Source: Pelagibacterium limicola | GTDB lineage: Bacteria; Pseudomonadota; Alphaproteobacteria; Rhizobiales; Devosiaceae | Assembly: GCF_015694405.1 (NCBI RefSeq) | Contig: NZ_JADQDB010000005.1 | Coordinates: forward strand, 24,589-88,588 | Length of the DNA: 64,000 nt | Direction: 5' to 3' | In this document: positions 26,059 through 34,842 of the stretch, piece by piece | Position numbering within the stretch: position 1 is the stretch's first letter | Layout: every line of letters begins with the position of its first letter | Notes under the pieces: model-generated | What the model saw: the letters and a program-made list of their open reading frames with translations, nothing else | What the model was told of the DNA's origin: nothing | Database searches by the model: none | Position numbers and translations under genes: made by a program

Positions 26059-26074
26059 ATAACCTAGAGGATAT
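26059..26074. promoter_or_regulatory. Candidate PcaQ box
   Basis: ATAACC, 4 bp (TAGA), then GGATAT closely resembles the ATAACC-N4-GGTTAA site I recall for Sinorhizobium PcaQ. It lies between pcaQ and pcaD, 69 bp upstream of the pcaD ATG, where a LysR activator would contact RNA polymerase and also repress its own gene. Confidence 0.6.
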
Positions 26075-26142
26075 CCATACCGGCAAAAAATTCATTTTAC
26101 AAAACCAAAGCTGCAATCCAGTGTATACATGGGAGGCTATCC

Positions 26143-26949
26143 ATGCAGAGCGCGCAGATCGGCGACATTGCGATCCACTACCGCTACAGGCCGGGCCCTG
26201 CGGGCGCACCGGTGATCGTGTTCATCAATTCGCTCGGCACCGATTTCCGCATCTGGGACGATGTTGTCGCCGGGATCGAGAGCCGCTTCGGCACGCTCAA
26301 TTACGACAAGCGCGGGCACGGACTTTCCGGCATCGGGAAGACACCCTATTCCATCGTCGACCACGCGGTCGATCTCGCCGGGCTGATGGATCATCTCGGG
26401 GTCTCGAATGCCATTATCTGCGGGCTGTCGGTCGGCGGGCTGATCGCGCAGGAGCTTTATTTCACGCGGCCCGATCTGGTTGGCGGGCTTCTGATTTCCG
26501 GGTCGGCGGCCAAGATCGGGGAGGCCGATTTCTGGCGCCAGCGCATCGCGCTGATTGCCGAAAAGGGCCTCGCTGCGACGACCGACGGGATCATGGAACG
26601 CTGGTTTTCCGCGAAATTCCGTCGCCCCGACAACGCAGCCTATCTTTTGGCGCGTGCGATGTTCGAACGCCAGCCGGTCGAAGGTTATCTTGCGACGTGC
26701 GAAGCCATCGCCGCGTTCGACCGCCGCGCGGACACCGAAAAAATCGCCGTTCCGGCCAAGGTGATCGTCGGCTCGGAAGATGGTGCGACACCGCCTGACG
26801 TGGTCCGGAGTTTTGCCGCCGCCATTCCGGGCGCCGATTTTGAACTCATCGAAGGCGCGGGTCATATTCCATGCGTCGAGGCCCCTGCCCCGGTCATGGA
26901 AGCGATTGCCGCGCTGGCCGGACGCATCCCGACAAGGAGAATACATTGA
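26143..26949 (+). CDS. pcaD: 3-oxoadipate enol-lactonase
   Basis: The 268-residue alpha/beta hydrolase opens 3-oxoadipate enol-lactone. The catalytic Ser lies in ICGLSVGGLIAQELY near residue 92, the acid in the IVGSEDGATPP region, and the His in GAGHIPCVEAP. The N-terminal core FINSLGTDFRIWDDVVAGIESRFGTLNYDKRGHGLS is typical of PcaD. GGGAGG precedes the ATG at 26143. The protein is a free PcaD, not fused to PcaC (PcaL). Its stop overlaps the pcaC start. Confidence 0.92.
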   Translation: MQSAQIGDIAIHYRYRPGPAGAPVIVFINSLGTDFRIWDDVVAGIESRFGTLNYDKRGHGLSGIGKTPYSIVDHAVDLAGLMDHLGVSNAIICGLSVGGLIAQELYFTRPDLVGGLLISGSAAKIGEADFWRQRIALIAEKGLAATTDGIMERWFSAKFRRPDNAAYLLARAMFERQPVEGYLATCEAIAAFDRRADTEKIAVPAKVIVGSEDGATPPDVVRSFAAAIPGADFELIEGAGHIPCVEAPAPVMEAIAALAGRIPTRRIH

Positions 26950-27341
26950 GCGAAAAGAACAAGCCTTCGGCGCGCTACGAACAGGGCATGGCGACCCGGC
27001 GCGAGGTGCTGGGGGACGATTACGTCAATGCCCGCGTTTCCGGGACGAACACATTCAACGAACCCTTCCAGCACCTCATCACTGAGGCGGCGTGGGGACA
27101 TGTCTGGTCTCGGGAGAACTGGAGCAAGCGCGAACGCTCGATGGTGACCATCGCGCTGCTTGCCGCGCTTGGGCACTACGACGAGATGGTCATGCACATC
27201 AAGGCGACGCCGAACACCGGCGCGACTGAAGACGATATCCGCGAGGCACTGCTGCATGTGGCGATCTATGCCGGCGTGCCTGCCGCCAACCACGCCATCA
27301 AGCTGGCGTCGGAGGCTCTCAAATCCATGAAGGAGGCATAA
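26946..27341 (+). CDS. pcaC: 4-carboxymuconolactone decarboxylase
   Basis: The 131-residue AhpD-like protein decarboxylates gamma-carboxymuconolactone to the enol-lactone. Conserved parts are YEQGMATRREVLGDDYVNARV near the N-terminus, ITEAAWGHVWSRENWSKRERSMVTIALLAALG, and EALLHVAIYAGVPAANHAIKLA. The start is a TTG at 26946 overlapping the pcaD stop (TTGA), with AAGGAGA at 26934-26940. This is another TTG-coupled start like that of tamB. Confidence 0.92.
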   Translation: MSEKNKPSARYEQGMATRREVLGDDYVNARVSGTNTFNEPFQHLITEAAWGHVWSRENWSKRERSMVTIALLAALGHYDEMVMHIKATPNTGATEDDIREALLHVAIYAGVPAANHAIKLASEALKSMKEA

Positions 27342-27342
27342 G

Positions 27343-28095
27343 ATGAGCGCCACACTACCCAACCGTGTCGAGGAGGCGCCGGGCTTTGTTGCACGCGACC
27401 GCGCCCAGCATCCTGCGGCGTTCACGCCGGGCTACAAGTCGACTTTCCTTCGCGCCCCCAAGCAGGCTCTCCTGAGCTTCGATGCAACGCTTTCCGAGCG
27501 GACCGGCCCGGCCTTCGGGCACAACATGCTGGGCGAGCTGGATAACGACCTGATCGTCAATTACGCCAAGCCCGGCGAGCAGGCCCTGGGGCCGCGCATC
27601 GTCGTTCACGGGCACATCATCGACGAGAACGCCCGCCCGGTCCCCAATGTACTGGTAGAGTTCTGGCAGGCCAACGCGTCGGGGCGCTACCGCCACAAGA
27701 AGGAAGGCTATCAGGCGCCGCTGGACCCAAATTTCGGCGGGTTCGGACGCACCATCACCGACGAGAATGGCTACTACTGGTTCCGCACCATCCAGCCCGG
27801 GCCCTATCCATGGCCCAACGGCGTCAACGACTGGCGGCCGGCCCATATCCACTTCTCGATCTTCGGCACCGGCTTTGCGCAACGGCTGATCTCGCAGATG
27901 TATTTCGAGGGCGACCCGATGGTCCAAATCTGCCCTATCGTCAACACGATCAGCGATCCTGACGCCATAGACCGGCTGGTGGCGCGGCTCGACATGAACA
28001 ATACGATCCCGATGGACCTGCGTGCTTACCGTTTCGATATGGTTCTGCGTGGACGCCGTTCGACATTCTTCGAGAACAAGAAGGAGGGCAACTGA
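27343..28095 (+). CDS. pcaH: Protocatechuate 3,4-dioxygenase beta subunit
   Basis: The 250-residue subunit carries the non-haem Fe(III) site of the ring-cleaving enzyme. All four ligands are visible: Y116 (GRYRHK), Y155 (GPYPWP), H168 and H170 (PAHIHFS). It opens protocatechuate to 3-carboxy-cis,cis-muconate with O2. A GGAGG site precedes the ATG. Its stop shares a base with the pcaG start (TGATG), as is usual for the two subunits. Confidence 0.94.
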   Translation: MSATLPNRVEEAPGFVARDRAQHPAAFTPGYKSTFLRAPKQALLSFDATLSERTGPAFGHNMLGELDNDLIVNYAKPGEQALGPRIVVHGHIIDENARPVPNVLVEFWQANASGRYRHKKEGYQAPLDPNFGGFGRTITDENGYYWFRTIQPGPYPWPNGVNDWRPAHIHFSIFGTGFAQRLISQMYFEGDPMVQICPIVNTISDPDAIDRLVARLDMNNTIPMDLRAYRFDMVLRGRRSTFFENKKEGN

Positions 28096-28715
28096 TGGCC
28101 ATGCTCCCGAGCTATCTTGCCGAACTCAAGGAAACCCCTTCGCAAACCGCAGGGCCTTACGTGCATATCGGGATGACGCCCAACTGGAGCGGGATCACCG
28201 GGGTCTACCCCGAGGACCCCGGGCTCGAGGTCATCAAGGACGGCGTCAAGGGTGAGCGGATCACGGTCAATGTCCGGGTCATCGATGGCGGGAACAACCC
28301 GGTCGCCGATTGCGTGGTCGAGATCTGGCAGGCCGATGCGAACGGGATTTACAACAGCCCGGCCGAGCATCGCGGCAAGGCCGACCCCAATTTCATCGGG
28401 TGGGGCCGCTTTCCCGCCGACGAGGATGGGCGGTTGAGCTTTGAAACGATCAAGCCCGGAGCGGTCCCCGGCCCCAAGGGCGCGATGATGGCGCCGCACA
28501 TCAGCATGTGGATCGTTGCACGCGGCATCAATGTCGGCCTCTTGACGCGGATGTATTTCTCCGATGAAGCGGATGCCAACGCAAAGGACGGGGTGCTGGC
28601 CAAGGCCCGTATGTCCGGACGAGACAAGACAATGATCGGCAAGCGCGAGGGGGATACGGTCACCTTCGACATCTATCTTCAAGGCGAAAACGAAACCGCG
28701 TTCCTGGATGTTTAA
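28095..28715 (+). CDS. pcaG: Protocatechuate 3,4-dioxygenase alpha subunit
   Basis: The 206-residue subunit completes the active-site pocket but lacks the iron ligands, as expected for PcaG. Family segments are KETPSQTAGPYVHIGMTP at the N-terminus, VVEIWQADANGIYNSPAEH and APHISMWIVARGINVGLLTRMYFSDE. It is the last gene of the operon here. In related rhizobia pcaB follows, but in this window a convergent sugar kinase lies beyond a terminator instead. Confidence 0.94.
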   Translation: MAMLPSYLAELKETPSQTAGPYVHIGMTPNWSGITGVYPEDPGLEVIKDGVKGERITVNVRVIDGGNNPVADCVVEIWQADANGIYNSPAEHRGKADPNFIGWGRFPADEDGRLSFETIKPGAVPGPKGAMMAPHISMWIVARGINVGLLTRMYFSDEADANAKDGVLAKARMSGRDKTMIGKREGDTVTFDIYLQGENETAFLDV

Positions 28716-28748
28716 CGGCGCCACCGACGTTCGGGCGCCCATCGCTTT

Positions 28749-28779
28749 CCGGCCAGTTCGGTAATCCCGAATTGGCCGG
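28749..28779. terminator. Bidirectional terminator between pcaG and the FGGY kinase
   Basis: CCGGCCAGTTCGG (28749-28761) pairs with CCGAATTGGCCGG (28767-28779) over 13 bp with one G-U, around a 5-nt loop. A T-rich run (TTGTCTCTT) follows on the plus strand. It lies 33 bp after pcaG and 9 bp from the kinase stop, so it can end both convergent transcripts. Confidence 0.75.
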
Positions 28780-28788
28780 ATTGTCTCT

Positions 28789-30366
28789 TCAAAGCATCGC
28801 GTCAATTTCACGCCGGTGGGCATGGAGCTTGAGGAACACGGCGTAATCGCGATCGTAGTGCGCCTTGCGGGAAAGGTCGGGCTGACGCGGCGTGGACGTG
28901 TGCTGCATGGCAGCGCAGGCCTGAGGGAGTTCGGCATAGAGCCCGGCCGCCGTCGCCGCGACCATTGCGGTGCCGAGCAACATGGCGTCAGCGCCGGTCA
29001 ACTCGCGCGCAACGCAGCCCGTGGCATCGGCGTAAAGCTCCATGAGAAGCGGGTTGCGCGTATGGCCCCCGGCGACGTGCAGCGTATCTATGGCGTAACC
29101 GCGCCGGTTCAGCGTTTCAAGAATCTGGCGCACGCCGAGCGCGATGGAAACGGCGGTACGCCAGTAGAGCCGGCAAAGGCCGTCGAACGACGCATCCAGG
29201 CTCAGTCCAGAGATGACGCCCAACGCCAGCGGATCGGCGAAGGGGGAGCGGTTACCGTGGAAGTCGGGCAGAACATGCAGGCGCGGGGCGATGTCCGGGC
29301 CGTCCTGCTTGCGCAATTCCATGACGCGGCCAATGATCCGGGCGTGGGTTTCCGGACCGGGGATCATGCCTTGCGCATTGATGCGGATGATATGGTCGAG
29401 CGCGGCGCCCGAAGCCGATTGTCCACCCTCGTTGAGCCATACGCCGGGTAGTACGGCCCCATAATAGGGGCCCCAGAGTCCGGCGGCCGGCCGCGGTTCG
29501 GCGGAGAGCGCCGTCACGGCGCTTGAGGTACCGGCGATGAGGCCGAGATGGCGGTGGATATTGGATGCGTCCTGCGCGGCGGCGCCGAGAACGCCGAGCG
29601 CCCCGGCATGGGCATCGACCATGCCCATGCCCACGACACACCCCGTGGTCAGCCCGAGCGCTGCTGCAGCGTCGGGTGTCAGCGGACCGACGCGCGCTCC
29701 GATGGGCGTGGCGTAAGCGGGCAGGCCCGCTTTTTCCACCATATCTTCGAGTCCGACCCGGGCAAGGAAATCGCGCTGCCAGCCGTCCTTCTCGTGTGCA
29801 AGGAACGTCCATTTGCTGGTCAATGTCGATTGCGAGCGCGCGAGCGACCCCGTCGCCTTCCACACAAGGAAATCGGAGAGATCGAAGATATGGCCCGCCG
29901 CTTCCCAGGTCTGTGGCATGTTCCGCTTGAGCCACATGAGCTTGGGGATTTCCATTTCCGGCGAAATCGCACCGCCTGAGAAGGCGAGGACGCGATGGCC
30001 GGTGCCGTTGACCTCCTCGGCTTCCTCCTGCGCACGGTGATCGAGCCATACCACCGTGTCCCACTTGGCGTCGCAACCGGGGGACACGGCGAGCGGTTGA
30101 CCCGCACGACCCCGCACGACGAGCGAGCAGGTGCCATCGAATGCCAGCCCCACAATCTGTGCCGGACCGACGTCGGCCATTTCGACCGCCGCCCGGACGG
30201 CTTTGCAGACCGCCTGCCAGATGTCTTCGGACTGATGCTCGGCGAAATCGGCACCGCGTCGCTGGATTTCAATTGGCTGTTCGGCGCGGGAAAGCATTTC
30301 GCCCGCCATATCGGACACGCCGGCGCGGGCGCTGCTCGTTCCCACATCGACAGCCACTACGTACAT
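28789..30366 (-). CDS. FGGY-family pentulose kinase (D-ribulokinase-like)
   Basis: The 525-residue kinase phosphorylates a ketose. Its N-terminal phosphate loop is VVAVDVGTSSARAGV; other motifs are DTVVWLDHRA, GTSSAVTALS, NEGGQSASGAALDHI (with the catalytic Asp) and the late HVAGGHTRNPLLMELYAD. The segment LHVLPDFHGNRSPFADP is typical of the D-ribulokinase branch (FGGY/YDR109C-like) rather than of xylulokinases. It is the last gene of the polyol ABC-transporter operon, so its substrate is probably D-ribulose made from ribitol or D-arabitol by the adjacent dehydrogenase. D-xylulose cannot be excluded. Confidence 0.82.
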   Translation of the reverse strand: MYVVAVDVGTSSARAGVSDMAGEMLSRAEQPIEIQRRGADFAEHQSEDIWQAVCKAVRAAVEMADVGPAQIVGLAFDGTCSLVVRGRAGQPLAVSPGCDAKWDTVVWLDHRAQEEAEEVNGTGHRVLAFSGGAISPEMEIPKLMWLKRNMPQTWEAAGHIFDLSDFLVWKATGSLARSQSTLTSKWTFLAHEKDGWQRDFLARVGLEDMVEKAGLPAYATPIGARVGPLTPDAAAALGLTTGCVVGMGMVDAHAGALGVLGAAAQDASNIHRHLGLIAGTSSAVTALSAEPRPAAGLWGPYYGAVLPGVWLNEGGQSASGAALDHIIRINAQGMIPGPETHARIIGRVMELRKQDGPDIAPRLHVLPDFHGNRSPFADPLALGVISGLSLDASFDGLCRLYWRTAVSIALGVRQILETLNRRGYAIDTLHVAGGHTRNPLLMELYADATGCVARELTGADAMLLGTAMVAATAAGLYAELPQACAAMQHTSTPRQPDLSRKAHYDRDYAVFLKLHAHRREIDAML

Positions 30367-30432
30367 TTCCCTTTGCCACCTCCCAAGGACACCAGACTGG
30401 TTTAGTCCATTTCCGGTGATGACCGAAAGATA

Positions 30433-31914
30433 TTACGCCGGTAGCCGATTTTCGATGTAGGCAACGAGTGTTTCCCGCGCGCCGATCTCCCAGACGGTCC
30501 GCAGCGCGCTAGAGAACGCCTCGACATAGCGGGAATCGTCCGCCGCTGTCCCGAAAATATCGCGCATTTCGAGGAAGATGACCGGGTTCGATTTGGCCGC
30601 GAGGGCGGCGGTTTGCAGGCGGTCCCATGCGGGGTCGTTGGGCGCGATCGGTGCACCGGAATCGGTAGTTCCTGCGCAGTATCGGCACCAGAAGGCGGAG
30701 ACGAGCGCGAGTCCGGTCACCGAGGCTCCAACCGCCACCCTGTCAACCACCGAGGGGAGGATGAACTTGGGCTGGCGGTTGGAACCATCAAGGCACAGGC
30801 GCCGGATCGTGTCGCGGATGCGCGGATTGGCAAAACGGGAGGCCGTCTGGTCCGCATAGGCGGCAAGATCGGTGCCGGGAACCGGAGGAACGACGGGGAT
30901 TATCTCTTCGGTCGTCAGTTTCGCCAGATAGCGCCCGATCAGCGGTTCGGCCATCGCCTCGTGGACGAATTCGATATCCATGAGCGCAGAGGGATAGGCA
31001 ATCGCCGCGTGCCCGCCATTGAGGATACGGATCTTCATCAACTCCCAGGGCGAAACGTCGTCGACAAAGGTCACACCCACCTTTTCCAGCGCGGGACGTC
31101 CCGCCGGGAAATGGTCCTCGAGCACCCATTGGCGGAAGGTTTCGCAAAAGACCGGCCACTTGTCGGCAATGCCGAATTCGTTTTCGACGAGTTCCCGCTC
31201 GCGCTGGGACGTCGCGGGGGTGATGCGGTCCACCATGCCGTTGGGAAAGGCGACGCTTCGGTATACCCAATTCGCAAATTCTGGATTGTAGAGCCGCGCC
31301 AGACCCATCAAAGCGTTCCTGGTCACCCTGCCGTTATGGGGAATGTTGTCGCAGCTCATCACGGTGAATGGCGGGATTCCCGAGGCACGACGTTTTTGAA
31401 GTCCGGCAAGGATCAACCCAAATACGGTTCGCGGATCGTCGGGCGCAGCGGCATCGGCGACGATATCGGCGTGCGCGGAATTGAACTTGCCGTCCGCGTC
31501 CAGATAGTAGCCACCTTCGGTTATGGTCATGGAAACGATGCGGATTTTCGGATCCGCCAAAGTGGCGATTACGCGCGCCCGATCAGCGGGCGAGACGAAA
31601 TCGACCATGGGTGCGGCGATGCGAGCCGAAGTGCCCGACGCCTCCTGCTCGACAATAACGGACATGAAATCCTGCGCAGCCAGTATCTCGCGGATTTCCT
31701 CGTCTGCTTGGCGCACGCCCGCGCCAACGATTGCCCACTCGTGCCCTTCGCCGAGATTGAACAGATCATCGAGATAGATCGCCTGGTGCGCGCGGTGGAA
31801 GTTTCCGACGCCAAAATGCACGATCCCCGGCGTCAGTGCCGAACGGTCATAGCGCGGGCAGGCGATGCGCGCCGGCAGATTACCAAGTGTTGTGGCAGAT
31901 AATCTGGTGCTCAT
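30433..31914 (-). CDS. Mannitol dehydrogenase-family polyol 2-dehydrogenase
   Basis: The 493-residue NAD-dependent long-chain polyol dehydrogenase oxidises a polyol to a ketose. It has an N-terminal Rossmann domain (IVHFGVGNFHRAHQAIYLDDL) and the catalytic set K294, N299 and H302 in KIRILNGGHAAIAY, matching the Lys-Asn-His arrangement of mannitol 2-dehydrogenase. It follows the ABC transporter ATPase gene by 21 bp, in the order of the Pseudomonas mtlEFGKDY operon. Mannitol, arabitol, sorbitol or ribitol are possible substrates. The downstream ribulokinase favours a pentitol. Confidence 0.87.
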   Translation of the reverse strand: MSTRLSATTLGNLPARIACPRYDRSALTPGIVHFGVGNFHRAHQAIYLDDLFNLGEGHEWAIVGAGVRQADEEIREILAAQDFMSVIVEQEASGTSARIAAPMVDFVSPADRARVIATLADPKIRIVSMTITEGGYYLDADGKFNSAHADIVADAAAPDDPRTVFGLILAGLQKRRASGIPPFTVMSCDNIPHNGRVTRNALMGLARLYNPEFANWVYRSVAFPNGMVDRITPATSQRERELVENEFGIADKWPVFCETFRQWVLEDHFPAGRPALEKVGVTFVDDVSPWELMKIRILNGGHAAIAYPSALMDIEFVHEAMAEPLIGRYLAKLTTEEIIPVVPPVPGTDLAAYADQTASRFANPRIRDTIRRLCLDGSNRQPKFILPSVVDRVAVGASVTGLALVSAFWCRYCAGTTDSGAPIAPNDPAWDRLQTAALAAKSNPVIFLEMRDIFGTAADDSRYVEAFSSALRTVWEIGARETLVAYIENRLPA

Positions 31915-31935
31915 CGCGTCCGATACCCTAACGAC

Positions 31936-32940
31936 TCATCCGGCAATCGCATGACCCTGCGCGTCGAACCGGTAGACTCGCCCGTCCATCGGTGTCAGGT
32001 GCACGGTCTCGCCGCTGCGGACTGGAATTTCCCCCGACGTTCGTACCGTAAGCTGGTCTCCGCTTTCGGATTTGACATACAGGAAGGTGTCGGAACCCAG
32101 ATGCTCGGCGACGCCCACGACGCCCTTCCACGAGCCAGCCTCCTGGGAGACCGTAAAGTGTTCGGGGCGGACGCCGATGGCGTGGGCTCCAAATCGCGCC
32201 GCTTCCGCGCCTTCGATGAAGTTCATCTTGGGCGAGCCGATGAACCCCGCGACGAAGCGGTTTGCCGGCTTGGAATAGAGTTCGAGGGGCGTGCCGTATT
32301 GCTCGATGCGGCCAGCGTTCAGTACGACGATCTTGTCGGCCATGGTCATGGCTTCCACCTGATCGTGCGTAACGTAGATCATCGTGGTGCCGAGTTTCTT
32401 GTGAAGTTCGGAAATCTCGAGCCGCATCGCAACGCGCAAGGCAGCATCGAGGTTCGATAGCGGTTCATCAAAGAGGAATGCCTTGGGCTGGCGCACGATG
32501 GCCCGGCCGATGGCGACGCGCTGGCGTTGGCCGCCGGAAAGCTGGCGGGGCTTGCGATCGAGATAATCGGTGAGATTGAGGATGGCGGCGGCGTTGCCGA
32601 CGGCCTCGTCGATCTTTTCCTTGCTCGCCCCTTCCATCTTCAGGGGGAAGGCGATGTTGCCGCGCACGCTCATATGCGGATAAAGCGCATAGGACTGGAA
32701 GACCATCGACAGTTTTCGCTGAGCCGGGTGGGCGTTGGTCACGTCCGCTCCGTCGATCATAATCTTGCCGCCCGATACATCTTCGAGGCCGGCGATCAGG
32801 CGCAGAAGCGTGGATTTTCCGCAGCCCGAGGGGCCAACGAAGACGACAAATTCGCCGTCCCTGATATCGAGGCTGATATCGGGAATTATGGTGACGGCGC
32901 CGAAGCTCTTGGTCACGTGATCGAGCGTTATCGAACCCAT
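31936..32940 (-). CDS. Polyol ABC transporter ATPase (SmoK/MtlK/UgpC type)
   Basis: The 334-residue ATPase powers the sugar-alcohol importer. Walker A is GPSGCGKST near residue 36, the signature is LSGGQRQR, Walker B is [13 protein letters not shown] and the switch His is in YVTHDQ. After residue 235 a MalK-type regulatory OB domain follows ([12 protein letters not shown]). Members of this type are sometimes shared among several carbohydrate importers. It starts 11 bp after the permease stop. Confidence 0.9.
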   Translation of the reverse strand: MGSITLDHVTKSFGAVTIIPDISLDIRDGEFVVFVGPSGCGKSTLLRLIAGLEDVSGGKIMIDGADVTNAHPAQRKLSMVFQSYALYPHMSVRGNIAFPLKMEGASKEKIDEAVGNAAAILNLTDYLDRKPRQLSGGQRQRVAIGRAIVRQPKAFLFDEPLSNLDAALRVAMRLEISELHKKLGTTMIYVTHDQVEAMTMADKIVVLNAGRIEQYGTPLELYSKPANRFVAGFIGSPKMNFIEGAEAARFGAHAIGVRPEHFTVSQEAGSWKGVVGVAEHLGSDTFLYVKSESGDQLTVRTSGEIPVRSGETVHLTPMDGRVYRFDAQGHAIAG

Positions 32941-32951
32941 TTTATGCCCCT

Positions 32952-33782
32952 CTATTTAACGGCGCCGAATGTCAGGCCGCGGACGAGCTGCTTCTGGCTG
33001 AACCAGCCCATGATGAGAATGGGCGCGATGGCCAGCGTCGACGCCGCGGAAAGCTTGGCCCAGAAGAGTCCTTCGGGCGAGGAATAGGAGGCTATGAACG
33101 CGGTCAGTGGTGCGGCGCGCGTCGTCGTCAAGTTAAGCGTCCAGAAGGCTTCGTTCCAGGCGAGGATGATGTTGAGCAGGAGCGTCGATGCGATCCCCGG
33201 TATGGCCATCGGGGTCAGCACATGAACAATTTCCTGCCGCAAACCGGCCCCGTCCATGCGCGCCGCCTCGAGGATATCGACCGGGATTTCCTTGAAGTAG
33301 GTGTAGAGCATCCAGACGATGATCGGCAGGTTGATCATGGTCAGCACCGCGATCAGCCCGATATGGGTGTCGAGCAGGCGCAGGTCGCGGAAGATCAGGT
33401 AGATCGGGACGAGGACACCGACGGCGGGAAGCATCTTGGTCGAGAGCATCCACATCAGCACGTCCTTGGTGCGCTTGGTCGGCGAAAACGCCATCGCCCA
33501 AGCCGCCGGAATGGCGATGAGGAGCCCAATAATGGTCGATCCGACCGCGGTAATCACCGAATTGGAGAAGTGCCGGAAATAGTTGGAGCGCTCCTGCACC
33601 GTCACATAGTTTTCCAGCGTCCACTCGAAGAACACGAACTTGGGCGGAATCTGGATCGCCGTCCCCTCGGTCTTGAAGCTGGTCAGGAACGTCCAGAGGA
33701 TGGGAAAAAAGATCAGGAAAGCGACGAGCCAGGCGATTGCCGAGATGGCGATTTTGCGGCGGGTCGAGATTGCGCGGGCCAT
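32952..33782 (-). CDS. Polyol ABC transporter permease (MtlG/SmoG type)
   Basis: The 276-residue inner-membrane permease of the MalG class has six predicted helices. The first is [26 protein letters not shown], and the conserved EAA loop is [25 protein letters not shown]. The ATG at 33782 gives the natural N-terminus [10 protein letters not shown] and lies 4 bp after the stop of the partner permease. Longer in-frame extension overlaps that gene and is not credible. Confidence 0.89.
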   Translation of the reverse strand: MARAISTRRKIAISAIAWLVAFLIFFPILWTFLTSFKTEGTAIQIPPKFVFFEWTLENYVTVQERSNYFRHFSNSVITAVGSTIIGLLIAIPAAWAMAFSPTKRTKDVLMWMLSTKMLPAVGVLVPIYLIFRDLRLLDTHIGLIAVLTMINLPIIVWMLYTYFKEIPVDILEAARMDGAGLRQEIVHVLTPMAIPGIASTLLLNIILAWNEAFWTLNLTTTRAAPLTAFIASYSSPEGLFWAKLSAASTLAIAPILIMGWFSQKQLVRGLTFGAVK

Positions 33783-33786
33783 CTTG

Positions 33787-34659
33787 CTACGCCTCCAGAT
33801 TCTTGCCCACGATGCGGAGCAGGAAGATTGCAACGATATTGGCGAGGATGACGGCAACGATACCGCCGGCGGACGCCAGTCCCACATCGAACTGAAGCAG
33901 GGACTGCATGTAGATGAGGAAGGTCAGGTTCGTCGTCGCGACGCCCGGTCCACCATTGGTGGTCACGAGAATTTCCGCAAAGATCGAGAGCAGGAAGATG
34001 GTCTGAATCAGGATGACGACGGTGATCGCACGGGCCAGGTGAGGCAGGATAATATAGAAGAACAACGGAAACGGTCCGGCCCCGTCCATCCCGGCAGCCT
34101 CCTTTTGTTCCTCGTCGAGCGACTGCAACGCGGTGAGGATGATGAGGGTCGCGAAAGGCAGCCACTGCCAGGCGACGATGACGATGATCGAGAACATCGG
34201 GGCCTGGGCGAACCAGTCGATGGGCTGGACAACAAAAACGCGCGCGATCCACGAAAAGAGCCCATTGACCGGGTGCATGAGCATGTTCTTCCAGACCAGC
34301 GCAGAGACGGTTGGCATCACGAAGAAAGGCGCAATGACCAGAAGTCTCACGATCCCCTGCCCGAAAATCGGCTGATCGAGCAGAAGCGCGAGCAGCGTTC
34401 CGCCGATTATTGTGATCGTCAGGACACCGCCGACGAGGATCAGCGTATTGGCAAGCGCCGACCAGAAATTGGGGTGGGACAGGAAATAACGGTAATTGTC
34501 GAAGCCGGTGAAGAACTCCTGACCGGGCATCAGCAGGTTGTAGCGTTGGAATGAGAACCACAGAGTCAGCGATAGGGGGATCAACATCCAGCCAAGGAGA
34601 AGCACAACCGCCGGCGCCATCATCAGGCGTGCCGCTGTCTGAGTCTGTGCCGTAGCCAT
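33787..34659 (-). CDS. Polyol ABC transporter permease (MtlF/SmoF type)
   Basis: The 290-residue MalF-class permease has six helices, beginning with ARLMMAPAVVLLLGWMLIPLSLTLWFSF. Its EAA loop is EEQKEAAGMDGAGPFPLFFYIILPHLA. It lies between the binding-protein gene, from which it is separated by 183 bp, and the second permease. The larger spacing after the binding-protein gene is common where that gene is expressed at a higher level. Confidence 0.89.
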   Translation of the reverse strand: MATAQTQTAARLMMAPAVVLLLGWMLIPLSLTLWFSFQRYNLLMPGQEFFTGFDNYRYFLSHPNFWSALANTLILVGGVLTITIIGGTLLALLLDQPIFGQGIVRLLVIAPFFVMPTVSALVWKNMLMHPVNGLFSWIARVFVVQPIDWFAQAPMFSIIVIVAWQWLPFATLIILTALQSLDEEQKEAAGMDGAGPFPLFFYIILPHLARAITVVILIQTIFLLSIFAEILVTTNGGPGVATTNLTFLIYMQSLLQFDVGLASAGGIVAVILANIVAIFLLRIVGKNLEA

Positions 34660-34842
34660 CGCCCTTCCTCCGATTTTTGCCTCGCCCTATGTGCTTTTGA
34701 ACGCGCTGCTCCATCTCACCAGGTCCTCCGCATCAAGAGGTCGGAGGATGGGGATTCGACGGCAGCCGAACCTTATGCAGTCAAGGGGTCCCGATCGACC
34801 GGCACGGAAAGTCCGTGCCGGTCACGCCCCGGGAGGTGGCGC

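Noticed and set aside
28789-30366. FGGY protein as xylulokinase by analogy to mtlY
   Set aside because: The DFHGNRSP segment fits the D-ribulokinase branch better. Xylulokinase is kept only as an alternative.
30613-31902. 429-codon plus-strand frame opposite the polyol dehydrogenase
   Set aside because: It is antisense to a gene with an intact Lys-Asn-His catalytic motif and carries no domain.
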